This document shows, piece after piece, positions 35,891 through 44,212 of a DNA stretch of 64,000 bases. The stretch comes from Marivirga arenosa (GTDB lineage: Bacteria > Bacteroidota > Bacteroidia > Cytophagales > Cyclobacteriaceae). The DNA is taken from the NCBI RefSeq assembly GCF_030503875.2, contig NZ_CP129968.2:3684001-3748000 (forward strand). The letters run 5' to 3'. The notes below the pieces were generated by a model. That model worked only from the letters and a program-made list of their open reading frames with translations, was not told the DNA's origin and did no database searches. Position numbers and translations under genes: made by a program. Every line of letters begins with the position of its first letter. Within the stretch, counting starts at the first letter, position 1.

Positions 35891-35988
35891 ATTACATTTA
35901 TTGCATCAGTTCATATACAAGCAAAACCTAATGCTCAGCTTTATTTTTTGAATTGTGATGACTGACATAATAGATATATCATCACCTA
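35891..35988. repeat. 98-bp direct repeat, copy B
   Basis: Second copy of the repeat at 32168-32265 (6 mismatches). A short palindrome, ATAGTTGT and ACAACTAT (35988-36009), follows. About 100 bases later GTTAGCG (36094-36100) precedes the serine hydrolase gene. Confidence 0.85.
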
Positions 35989-36127
35989 TAGTTGTATATA
36001 AACAACTATTGTAAGCACCGATATGAATACAATAAAAAATCCGTTAGATTAGTGCTAAAAATATATAAACGCAATAATAGCGTTTGCACAATTGTTAGCG
36101 GTGATTTAAAATACTAATCACAACTGA

Positions 36128-37531
36128 ATGAAGCAACATTTGAAATATATAGGGATACTGATAATAACACTTTCAATATCCAATTTGAAAGCTCAGGAAT
36201 CTATTGACTCACTGGTGGGCACTTATATGTCGACAAATAAAATACCAGGACTTTCTCTTGCCATTATTGAAAATGACAGTGTTAAAACAATAAAAGCTTA
36301 CGGTCTATCAAGTATTCAAAATGATGTGAAAGTTGACGTCAACACTACTTTCGAACTTGCATCTTTAACGAAACAATTTACTGCGGCTGCCATTCTAAAA
36401 CTTCAACAAGATGGCAAATTAAACGTAGATGAATATTTGCATCAGTATTTCCCTGAATGTCCAGAGCGTTGGAAAGCGATAACTATAAAACAATTGCTAT
36501 GGCATACTTCAGGATTACCGGGTATGTTTCCACATGACAATTTCACACAAAAATCATTTACGGGCTATTCTAAAATGACAGCTGCGCAATTAGACATCAT
36601 GATGCAAACAAATACTGTCAGTAAAGATTTAGCAATAAAGTCCATTATTACGGATTCACTCGATTTTAAACCAGGTTCTGCCTACAACTATAGTGATGTT
36701 GGATATTTATTGTTAGGGATTGTCATTGACAATATAACAGGTAGTTATAAAGACTATTTGACGGATATTTTTGACCAAAATGGTTTGCTGAATACTTATT
36801 TCGTTAATCAGGAAAAAGTTGTTAAAAATCAAGCAAGGGGTTACTCTCTAAAAGATGGAGAATGGATAAACATAATGAGAACATGGGACTATGAAATACC
36901 TTCCCATTTCGGTGTCTTTTCGAATTTATCGGATTTAATGAAATGGTATAAAGTAATCTCGGGAAATGACTTTCTTAATGAGACTAACCAAAATTTTCTG
37001 TTCTCGAAAGGTACACTAAATGACAAATCAAAAATTGCTTATGGTGGTGGTTGGGAGATTAATGATATCAATGGATTAAAATTCATTAGTCACACAGGAG
37101 TAACAGGAACTATTTTGGTCAACATTCCGCAAAAAAGCACCACAGTTATCATACTTTCAAATTTAGGATATAATGGAAACGACATGGTAAATCCTTGGAA
37201 TTTAGCTTATGAAATAATTAATAAGATAGGAATAGAAACCAAAATTAATCGCAGTCATGTTACCTCAAGTGGACTTAAACAAATAGAGCCGAATAAAGCA
37301 GCTTTTAGAAATCTGACGGGTACATATTTTACAGCGGACAGCCTAGAAGCTAAAATATATATAGAAAGTGGGAAGGCTTATTTTGAAAGTCAAGGAAGTA
37401 AGAATGAATTATCTCTATTAGAAAATGGAAGTTGGCTTGTGCTATGGTTCGATTATGAGTATATACTAACGTTAGATGAAAATGGACAAATATTGGAATC
37501 GAATTACGGAAGAATATTTAAGAAAGAATAA
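36128..37531 (+). CDS. Serine hydrolase of the beta-lactamase/penicillin-binding family
   Basis: 467 aa with a signal peptide (1-22, ending LKAQ). The active-site SxxK is S79-L-T-K82 in ELASLTKQFTAA. The second motif, normally YxN, reads YSD in PGSAYNYSDVGYLLLG (about 188-203), and HTGVTGT (about 317-323) takes the KTG place. A beta-rich C-terminal domain fills residues 390-467. These class C-like hydrolases are mostly esterases or peptidases of unknown substrate, not resistance enzymes. It starts 27 bases after a GTTAGCG core and ends 7 bases before the second attC-like element. Confidence 0.88.
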   Translation: MKQHLKYIGILIITLSISNLKAQESIDSLVGTYMSTNKIPGLSLAIIENDSVKTIKAYGLSSIQNDVKVDVNTTFELASLTKQFTAAAILKLQQDGKLNVDEYLHQYFPECPERWKAITIKQLLWHTSGLPGMFPHDNFTQKSFTGYSKMTAAQLDIMMQTNTVSKDLAIKSIITDSLDFKPGSAYNYSDVGYLLLGIVIDNITGSYKDYLTDIFDQNGLLNTYFVNQEKVVKNQARGYSLKDGEWINIMRTWDYEIPSHFGVFSNLSDLMKWYKVISGNDFLNETNQNFLFSKGTLNDKSKIAYGGGWEINDINGLKFISHTGVTGTILVNIPQKSTTVIILSNLGYNGNDMVNPWNLAYEIINKIGIETKINRSHVTSSGLKQIEPNKAAFRNLTGTYFTADSLEAKIYIESGKAYFESQGSKNELSLLENGSWLVLWFDYEYILTLDENGQILESNYGRIFKKE

Positions 37532-37538
37532 AAACCAC

Positions 37539-37669
37539 AGCTAACAAGGTATATAAAAAATAGGCGAAACAGTAGTAAAATCAAGGGTTTTAGCTCGTGT
37601 CAAACTTTATGCTTAACCTAAAGTAAAGCGCTTCGAAATCGCCTACTTTTCATATACTAATCGTTACAG
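37539..37669. repeat. attC-like intergenic element, copy 2
   Basis: 131 bp, the same length as copy 1, starting 7 bases after a stop codon. AGCTAAC (37539-37545) and GTTACAG (37663-37669) are the outer cores. GTATATAAAAAATAGGCGA (37549-37567) pairs with TCGCCTACTTTTCATATAC (37639-37657) at 17 of 19 positions. The AAAATAG/CTACTTTT part is the same as in copy 1, but the inner stem differs and remains paired, as expected for a selected structure. Confidence 0.65.
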
Positions 37670-37679
37670 TAAATCCTCC

Positions 37680-38183
37680 ATGAATCACTCATTAATGACG
37701 ACAATATTTTTGCTTTTCACAATAACTGTTTTCGGTCAAACTGATGGAATAACAGAGATTAAGAAACTATACAATGAGACTCAAGACAATAAATCAACCT
37801 ATAAGACGCTGACAGCAGATGATTTTGAAAATTCATCCGAGGGCGGAGAATTAAAAGCATTTAAGGATTCACAAGAAGTTCGTTTAATCGAGGCAAGGTA
37901 CTATGGGCACATGGGTAAGACCGTGGCGGAATTCTATTACCTGAACGGACAAATTTACTTTATTTTCCTCAAGGAATTTAGATATAACATGCCACCTACA
38001 GAATCGGGGTACGATCAGGACAAAACCACAATTGAAGAATCTCGATACTATTTTTGGGACAACAGAATGATCCGCTGGATCAGCCCAGATGGTGAGTATG
38101 TGGATACGAAATCACCTGAATTCCTAAAGACATCAAAAGAGAATTATGACTGGGCTGATGAACTTTTGGAAACAGTTAAATAA
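37680..38183 (+). CDS. Small exported protein of unknown function
   Basis: 167 aa with a signal peptide (1-19, ending VFGQ). The mature part is acidic, with YYGHMGKTVAEFYYLNGQIYFIF (beta-hairpin-like) and SRYYFWDNRMIRWISPDG towards the C-terminus, reminiscent of small Bacteroidota secreted proteins of unknown role. It starts 10 bases after the GTTACAG core of an attC-like element and a TAAC motif lies 8 bases after its stop. Confidence 0.65.
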   Translation: MNHSLMTTIFLLFTITVFGQTDGITEIKKLYNETQDNKSTYKTLTADDFENSSEGGELKAFKDSQEVRLIEARYYGHMGKTVAEFYYLNGQIYFIFLKEFRYNMPPTESGYDQDKTTIEESRYYFWDNRMIRWISPDGEYVDTKSPEFLKTSKENYDWADELLETVK

Positions 38184-38409
38184 AGTCTGTAACACTAAGT
38201 ATAAACCATACGCTTCAGCAGTTTCTTGCAAGCAAAACAGTTGATTACCGCAATTTTTGGCTGGCAGGATCATAGTCTCATTGGAACTTTAGTAAGCAAA
38301 GCAACCGAGCCATTGGTAACAAAGTAAAAATTGCTATCTTCATTACCTTAATTAATAGTGGCACACGGTATTTACACGCGCCCGATACTTGCAATTAAGA
38401 AGATGAAGT

Positions 38410-39693
38410 ATGAAAGCTGTTTTTATAGTAATTAGTCTACTTGTCTCAATAAAATTATATGCTCAGTCAGATAGTGTATATACTCAATCCTATTTAGACA
38501 AGAGTACTCGATTTGCTTGGCTGACATATGGTGGTGATTTGAACTATTTGAGTGGTGGCACAACACAGCAATTTATTAATGGTGTTAAGCAAGATACCGA
38601 TTTTGGAAGTACCTTAATGCCCAGGTTGACTATTGGTGGTATTCACTTTTGGGGTCATGCGGACTTCTATGTAACTTTCCCATTATCCTTTTTAAGGCTG
38701 CAAGATAAACCAAGTGGACTAAATCAATTAGATATTTATCAAGGAGTTGAAACAGGTATGCGACTCTACCCCTTAAAACTTCAACCCCAAAGATTAAGCC
38801 CCTTTTTAGGTATTAGTTTCAGGAGGTTTCGTTTTTCTCAGGAATCAGAACAGAGTAATAGTAGCAAGGGTGTTCCATCCTATGGTCGCTTTATTCATCC
38901 CTTACAGTTTGGATTAACTTACACATCTGATAAGTGGCATATTTCGGCATCAGGATATAATAACTATCAAAATGAATTTGACTATTATATTTCCCCAACC
39001 GAAACAGCTAATGTCAGATTGAATCCCGTATCGGTTAATTTAAGTTTGCTGAGATATATTGACACAGACCGGCACTTTAGAACACCTAGTGCAGCGAGGC
39101 AATTAAATGATTATTATAAAAAACTTAAAAGTGAAAACTTATTGAGTGCCTGGTTTTTTGGAATAGGACCTTCAGCTGCCTTACAAATGAATAAATCTAC
39201 TTATTTGAAGGAAAACCATCCATTTTTATATGATAATTATTCTGCTGCTATTCTACCTGACCTCACTTTTGGTAGATATTTCAATAATATCGATGCAAAT
39301 TTAAATTTGGCTTACCGAACTTATGGTGACCGGTTTGAAGGTTTTGGCACTGAAATTAGAACTAGAAGACATTCAGTTGGATTTGAGTCCGTTAAATTCC
39401 TTTTCAACTACCTCGGTTTTGTCCCTTTTGTAGGGCCAATCCTTTCCTACGAAAACCTGAATACCACAGTAAATGGTATCAATTACTCTGAAAATAAATT
39501 GGCTTTAGGCGTTACATTTGGTTGGGATATCAGGGTAACAAAGACAGGCATAAGTCTTTTGAGGACAAATCTACGTTATAATCCTAACTTACACATGAGT
39601 GTTGAAGGGGAAAAGATGATGTTCGACCATCTCGAATTCAATTTTATTCAATGGGTACAATTTATTGGCAGAAAAAAGGCCCTAAGGAAATAA
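38410..39693 (+). CDS. Exported protein, probable outer-membrane beta-barrel
   Basis: 427 aa with a signal peptide (1-18, ending LYAQ). The remainder shows alternating aromatic strands (LTIGGIHFWGHADFYVTFPLSF, FLGISFRRFRFSQES, ANLNLAYRTYGDRFEGFGTE) and ends with a short helix and basic tail, FNFIQWVQFIGRKKALRK. It is probably a surface or outer-membrane protein of unknown function. 226 non-coding bases precede it. Confidence 0.65.
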   Translation: MKAVFIVISLLVSIKLYAQSDSVYTQSYLDKSTRFAWLTYGGDLNYLSGGTTQQFINGVKQDTDFGSTLMPRLTIGGIHFWGHADFYVTFPLSFLRLQDKPSGLNQLDIYQGVETGMRLYPLKLQPQRLSPFLGISFRRFRFSQESEQSNSSKGVPSYGRFIHPLQFGLTYTSDKWHISASGYNNYQNEFDYYISPTETANVRLNPVSVNLSLLRYIDTDRHFRTPSAARQLNDYYKKLKSENLLSAWFFGIGPSAALQMNKSTYLKENHPFLYDNYSAAILPDLTFGRYFNNIDANLNLAYRTYGDRFEGFGTEIRTRRHSVGFESVKFLFNYLGFVPFVGPILSYENLNTTVNGINYSENKLALGVTFGWDIRVTKTGISLLRTNLRYNPNLHMSVEGEKMMFDHLEFNFIQWVQFIGRKKALRK

Positions 39694-39901
39694 GTTCTGA
39701 TTCGTATGAAACTAGGTAATTATCAGAAATCTTGACTCTTACTAATCACTTAATTATGATATACTTAGTATTATTTTCAATAAGAACGCACGACCATAAA
39801 ATATAAACTTCCTTAATTTCATTTAGTCTTTCCGAGAAATCATTAAGTTCCCTCATTTTGATTCATAGAAATTTGTGAAACAAATAAAAAAATGAGGAAC
39901 C

Positions 39902-40771
39902 ATGATTAAAAAGATATTCGGAATTGCCCCTACAAAAGAAAAAAATGGCTCAGCTTACATCCCATCTCCCATGGGAAGAATGCTTGGAGTAGATAAGGTA
40001 AGTGGATTTAAAGCAAGCACATTTGAAGGAAAAAAATATAGAGGCGATAAAAAGATCTTAGTGCTTTGCACTGAAGAACGCTATTTTGAAATGGCCAATG
40101 GTAAACAGTTTTCTACAGGTAATAATGTACAGGAAACCATGGTCCCGATAATGCACTTAGTGAATGGCGGCTTTGATTTTGAAGTAGTGACGCCTACAGG
40201 TAAAAAAGCTATTTTAGAAGAATGGTCAGTACCTCTCAAAGATGAGGCAGTAATCAAATTTAGAACTGAAAATCAATTAAAATTTAATAATCCATTATCA
40301 CTCAAAAAGCTTATTGAAAATGATGAGCTGAATGATACCTCAAAATACATTGCACTTTTTCTACCAGGCGGCCATGGTGCTATGGTAGGCTTACCTGAAG
40401 ATGAAAATGTAGGAAAATTGCTTCGTTGGATAAAAACATCTGATCGATACTTGGTCGCTGTATGTCATGGCCCCGCTGCTATGATAGCAAAAGATAAAAA
40501 GGATGAGCCGAACCCTTACAAGGGATATAAAATGGTTGCTTTTCCCGACAAGTTTGATAAACAGTCCCCTTCCTTGGGTTATTTACCCGGACAACTTCCA
40601 TGGTTTCAATGTGAAGCACTAGAGAAAGAAGGGATTGAAGTGATCAATGACAAAATCACAGGCGCTACTCATATCGATCGAAAGCTTATTTCAGGGGACA
40701 GTCCGAAGGCTTGTGACGAGCTAGGGAAAATAACCGTGGATACCTTATTTAAGGAATTAGAGGTTAACTAA
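39902..40771 (+). CDS. hchA: HchA/Hsp31-type glyoxalase III (DJ-1/PfpI family)
   Basis: 289 aa cytoplasmic DJ-1-superfamily protein of the Hsp31 subgroup. The active Cys is C188 in LVAVCHGPAAMIA, with the preceding Glu in LCTEERYFEMANG and the glycine-rich FLPGGHGAMVGLPE. Hsp31 proteins convert methylglyoxal to lactate and can act as chaperones. It is the first of four + strand genes (membrane protein, SDR, AraC regulator) that probably form a stress or carbonyl-detoxification cluster. Confidence 0.88.
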   Translation: MIKKIFGIAPTKEKNGSAYIPSPMGRMLGVDKVSGFKASTFEGKKYRGDKKILVLCTEERYFEMANGKQFSTGNNVQETMVPIMHLVNGGFDFEVVTPTGKKAILEEWSVPLKDEAVIKFRTENQLKFNNPLSLKKLIENDELNDTSKYIALFLPGGHGAMVGLPEDENVGKLLRWIKTSDRYLVAVCHGPAAMIAKDKKDEPNPYKGYKMVAFPDKFDKQSPSLGYLPGQLPWFQCEALEKEGIEVINDKITGATHIDRKLISGDSPKACDELGKITVDTLFKELEVN

Positions 40772-40782
40772 TAGCTTTTATA

Positions 40783-41286
40783 ATGACGGAAAACATGGAA
40801 ATTATGAAGCAGTTCGAAATATATATCGCTGCCCAGAGAGCCACTGGAATGCAAATCACCATTTTTGGTATAGCCCTTCTCCTAGTCGCTGTCCTACTGC
40901 ATTTTAGCCAGCTTAACCCTATCACTCAGGGTTTAAGAAATAGCTTTTTAGTGATCAGCATATTACTGCTAGTGAGCGGAATTGGGTTTATAGTCAATCA
41001 AAAAAGTCTTTTGAAGAGCAAAACGGAAACCTATCAAGCAGATCCTTCTGAATTCAAAAAGCAGGAAGTAGAGCGAATGGAAGGTGTGAACAAAAGTGTG
41101 CCTAAAATCATCTTGGGGCTAAGCATTATCCTGATAATCATACTCTTGGCCTTAATTTTATTGATCAAGCAACCTTTATGGAGAGGCGTATCCTACGGTA
41201 TATCGATCTATTTCCTGGGTCTTTTGATCGTAGAATCTATCTCTTACCTCTCAGTAAAGACTTACCTAAACGCTTTATTAAACTAA
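40783..41286 (+). CDS. Four-helix membrane protein of unknown function
   Basis: 167 aa with four predicted membrane segments (about residues 24-40, 51-68, 106-128 and 133-152) and a charged loop (KSKTETYQADPSEFKKQEVERMEG) between the second and third. No family is recognised. It sits between hchA and the SDR gene, 11 bases after the former. Confidence 0.7.
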   Translation: MTENMEIMKQFEIYIAAQRATGMQITIFGIALLLVAVLLHFSQLNPITQGLRNSFLVISILLLVSGIGFIVNQKSLLKSKTETYQADPSEFKKQEVERMEGVNKSVPKIILGLSIILIIILLALILLIKQPLWRGVSYGISIYFLGLLIVESISYLSVKTYLNALLN

Positions 41287-41306
41287 ACACATAAAAATAA
41301 AAAAAC

Positions 41307-42128
41307 ATGAACAAGACCATTTTAATAACAGGAGCCAGCTCAGGAATAGGAAGAGCAACTGCCTTATTATTTCAAGAAAAAGGATGGAATGTAATCGCTA
41401 CCATGCGAACACCCGAAAAGGAGTCTGAGCTTAAAGCCTTAGATAAGGTATTGGTGAATAAGCTTGATGTATTAGAAATCGATACTATCAAAAGTTCAAT
41501 AAAAGAAGGAATAGAGAAATTTGTTAAAATTGATGTGGTACTCAATAATGCCGGATACGCTTTGATGGGAACCTTTGAATCCGCCAAACGCGAAAGCATC
41601 ATCCGTCAATTTGGAGTGAATGTACAGGGGCTATTTGATGTTACGCAAGAAGTATTGCCCCACTTCAGAGCCAATAAAGACGGAATGTTTATTAACATAT
41701 CTTCTATCGGAGGAAAAATGACTTTTCCTTTAATGCCTCTTTATCATTCCACAAAGTGGGCGGTGGAAGGATTTTCAGAATCATTACGTTGGGAAATGGC
41801 GCAAATCGGAGTTGCTGTTAAATTAGTTGAACCGGGTGGTGTAGCCACTGATTTTGGTGGTCGTTCTTTAGACATGCAACATAATCCAGAACTGACAGAA
41901 TACAATGAGTTTGTAGGCGCATTTACGAAAGCTATGCAAGCTTCCATGGATCCTTCCAATATGAGCAAAGCAGAACAAATTGCAGAGGTAATTTACACAG
42001 CTGCTACCGATGGAAAAGATACTTTACGATACAGAGCAGGGGCAGATGCAGAGCAATTATTAGCAGCTCGTTCAAAAATGTCCGATGAAGAATTTTTTGC
42101 CATGCAAAAACAGCAGTTCAGCTTATAA
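41307..42128 (+). CDS. Short-chain dehydrogenase/reductase
   Basis: 273 aa NAD(P)-dependent oxidoreductase. The cofactor motif is TGASSGIGRATA (residues 8-19), NNAGYAL marks the NAG site, NISSIGG the catalytic Ser, and Y146-H-S-T-K150 the active site. The C-terminal region (after VEPGGVATDFGG) fits classical SDRs of carbonyl reduction. It follows hchA and a membrane protein and precedes an AraC regulator, so it may act on reactive aldehydes or ketones. Confidence 0.92.
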   Translation: MNKTILITGASSGIGRATALLFQEKGWNVIATMRTPEKESELKALDKVLVNKLDVLEIDTIKSSIKEGIEKFVKIDVVLNNAGYALMGTFESAKRESIIRQFGVNVQGLFDVTQEVLPHFRANKDGMFINISSIGGKMTFPLMPLYHSTKWAVEGFSESLRWEMAQIGVAVKLVEPGGVATDFGGRSLDMQHNPELTEYNEFVGAFTKAMQASMDPSNMSKAEQIAEVIYTAATDGKDTLRYRAGADAEQLLAARSKMSDEEFFAMQKQQFSL

Positions 42129-42145
42129 TGAGTTAAATTAGAGAC

Positions 42146-42170
42146 AGAGATAGGGAACAATCCTATCTCT
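42146..42170 (+). terminator. Hairpin between the SDR and AraC genes
   Basis: AGAGATAGG at 42146-42154 pairs perfectly with CCTATCTCT at 42162-42170, followed by TTTATA. It is a weak terminator or attenuator before the regulator gene. Confidence 0.6.
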
Positions 42171-42187
42171 TTATATACAAAAACAAG

Positions 42188-43099
42188 ATGGAATCTTATC
42201 AAATCAATTCAATCAGTCAGGCGCATCAAGCCATGGGGCTCCCTGCTCCCAAGCATCCTTTGGTCACGGTAGTCCAAACAAAAGATTTTGATACTAAGCT
42301 TGACTTTAATGGCGTAAAAGTCATTAATAATCTGTACCAAATTACGCTCAAACAATTAGGCTGCGGGAATTTATTTTATGGTAAAAACTCCTACGATTAT
42401 GAGGAAGGCACCTTGGTATTTACCTCCCCTGGGCAAGTAACTAGGTTTGAGGGTGAAATGCCCGCACAAGAAAGTGCTGCTGAAGGTTGGACTCTGGCTT
42501 TTCATCCTGATTTAATTAGAAAATCCACTTTATCGGATAAAATCGATAGTTATTCTTTTTTCAATTATGATGTGAATGAAGCCTTGCACCTTTCGGAGGA
42601 AGAGTTGGCTACTATAGAAGGGCTTTTAGAAAAAATAGTAAAAGAGTATAGTCAGAATTTAGACAAACATAGTCAGAACCTGATTATAACTAACATTGAA
42701 CTCCTGCTGGATTATTGCACACGATTCTATGATCGCCAATTTTATACAAGAACCAATTTAAACACCGACATCGTCTCAAAATTTGAAAGGCTCATCAAAG
42801 CCTTTTATCAAACAGAGATGGTGCATGAGATCGGTATCCCCAATGTGCAATATTTTGCAAATGAATTAAACTTCTCTGCTAACTACTTAAGTGATTTACT
42901 GAAAAAAGAAACCGGTAAATCAGCGCAAGAACACATCCATCTTTTCTTGATTGAACGTGCGAAAAACACCTTACTGAATTCTAAGCAATCCATTAGCGAG
43001 ATTGGCTATGCGCTGGGTTTTGAGTATCCGCAACACTTTAGCAATCTGTTCAAGGCCAAAACAGGTATGAGCCCGAGTGAATTTAGGAGTTTGAATTAA
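42188..43099 (+). CDS. AraC family transcriptional regulator
   Basis: 303 aa. A N-terminal sensor domain (about 1-190) is followed by a C-terminal double helix-turn-helix with FANELNFSANYLSDLLKKETG, then SISEIGYALGFEYPQHFSNLFKAKTGMSPSEFR, the standard AraC signature. It lies directly downstream of the hchA-SDR group and is likely its regulator, activated by a carbonyl or other signal. Confidence 0.92.
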   Translation: MESYQINSISQAHQAMGLPAPKHPLVTVVQTKDFDTKLDFNGVKVINNLYQITLKQLGCGNLFYGKNSYDYEEGTLVFTSPGQVTRFEGEMPAQESAAEGWTLAFHPDLIRKSTLSDKIDSYSFFNYDVNEALHLSEEELATIEGLLEKIVKEYSQNLDKHSQNLIITNIELLLDYCTRFYDRQFYTRTNLNTDIVSKFERLIKAFYQTEMVHEIGIPNVQYFANELNFSANYLSDLLKKETGKSAQEHIHLFLIERAKNTLLNSKQSISEIGYALGFEYPQHFSNLFKAKTGMSPSEFRSLN

Positions 43100-43257
43100 A
43101 ATATTGTACCAAACGGGGTATAAAAGCAATAGCGATTCAAGTATAAACTTGAGCCGTTTTTTTGCTTAATTAGGTATATTGCTATGTGAAATGAAATTTA
43201 AGAGCGCTAATTCGATAATGTTCTTAAACAGAACGTTAGCCTCAATTAAAATAAACA

Positions 43258-43674
43258 ATGTACCAAAGAATAGCACATATCGCTTTAGTAGTTGAGGATT
43301 ATGATGAGGCGATTGAATTTTATACGGAAAAGTTGGATTTTACACTTCTTGAGGACACGAGAATAGATGAAAAGAAAAGATGGGTGATGGTCGCTCCACC
43401 AGGAGCAAAAGAATGTTGCTTATTACTAGCTAAAGCTGCTAATCAAAGACAAAAGGAAAGTATAGGAAATCAATCTGGAGGACGAGTTGGATTTTTTCTA
43501 TTCACAGATGATCTGTGGCGAGATTATAACAATATGATAAATAGAAAAATAGATTTTATAAGACCTCCTTCTAAATTTGAATATGGGACTGTTGCTGTGT
43601 TTACGGATTTATATGGCAATCTTTGGGACTTGATTGAACCCAATGAAAACAATAAAGGATTAATTAAAGAATAA
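43258..43674 (+). CDS. VOC family protein (glyoxalase/bleomycin-resistance fold)
   Basis: 138 aa metal-binding VOC-fold protein. MYQRIAHIALVVEDYDEAIEFYTEKLDF is the typical first strand-helix, the metal site His is in RIAHIAL, and the second half has TVAVFTDLYGNLWDLIEPNE with the metal Glu. Substrate unknown; VOC proteins range from lactoylglutathione lyases to drug-binding proteins. It starts 16 bases after a GTTAGCC core (43235-43241), like other accessory genes here. Confidence 0.88.
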   Translation: MYQRIAHIALVVEDYDEAIEFYTEKLDFTLLEDTRIDEKKRWVMVAPPGAKECCLLLAKAANQRQKESIGNQSGGRVGFFLFTDDLWRDYNNMINRKIDFIRPPSKFEYGTVAVFTDLYGNLWDLIEPNENNKGLIKE

Positions 43675-43864
43675 AAAAGGTAGGTAACATTTTTAAATGA
43701 AACCATTGCATCCTATGAAATGCTATGATTTCAACGACTTAGCGTTTTGTGTCAACATATAATCATCCCAAAATTTAACATTTGAATAAATTTTAAATTT
43801 TTAGAAAAAAATGTCCAAAATTGAATACACCAAATGTTTTTAGAGTGAACTAAAACATTTTACA

Positions 43865-44212
43865 ATGAAAAAATATTTATTGCTTCTTCATGAAGACATA
43901 GAAAAAATGCAAAAACTTTCCCCTAAGGAAATGGAAGAATTAACAAATTCCCATATGGCTTGGGCGGAAAAGTTAGGCAAATCGGGTCATTTTATTTCTG
44001 GCGAGGGCCTTGAAGAAAATAGTGTTAAAATTTCTGGAAAGGATAGTATCGTTAAAGATGGGACATTCTTGGAATCAAAAGAAATGATTGGTGGCTACTA
44101 TTTACTACAAGCCAAAGATTTAGATACGATTATAGAATTGGCAAAAGGTTGTCCTTGCCATTTATGGGGTGGAACTACCGAAATCAGACCGATAATGGAA
44201 TATGAAGAATAA
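43865..44212 (+). CDS. YCII/DGPF-domain protein
   Basis: 115 aa ferredoxin-like fold protein with MKKYLLLLHEDIEKM at the start, HMAWAEKLGKSGHFISGEGL in the middle and a C-terminal GCPCHLWGGTTEIRPIMEYEE. The GCP and EIRP tails are typical of YCII-related (DGPF) proteins. These genes are regularly paired with ECF sigma factors of the ECF42 group. It overlaps the sigma gene by eleven bases, so the two are co-translated. Its biochemical role is not known. Confidence 0.9.
   Translation: MKKYLLLLHEDIEKMQKLSPKEMEELTNSHMAWAEKLGKSGHFISGEGLEENSVKISGKDSIVKDGTFLESKEMIGGYYLLQAKDLDTIIELAKGCPCHLWGGTTEIRPIMEYEE

Noticed and set aside
36128..37531. Beta-lactam resistance gene
   Set aside because: SxxK is present, but the second motif is YSD and the C-terminal domain resembles esterase/peptidase-like serine hydrolases; no evidence for antibiotic hydrolysis.
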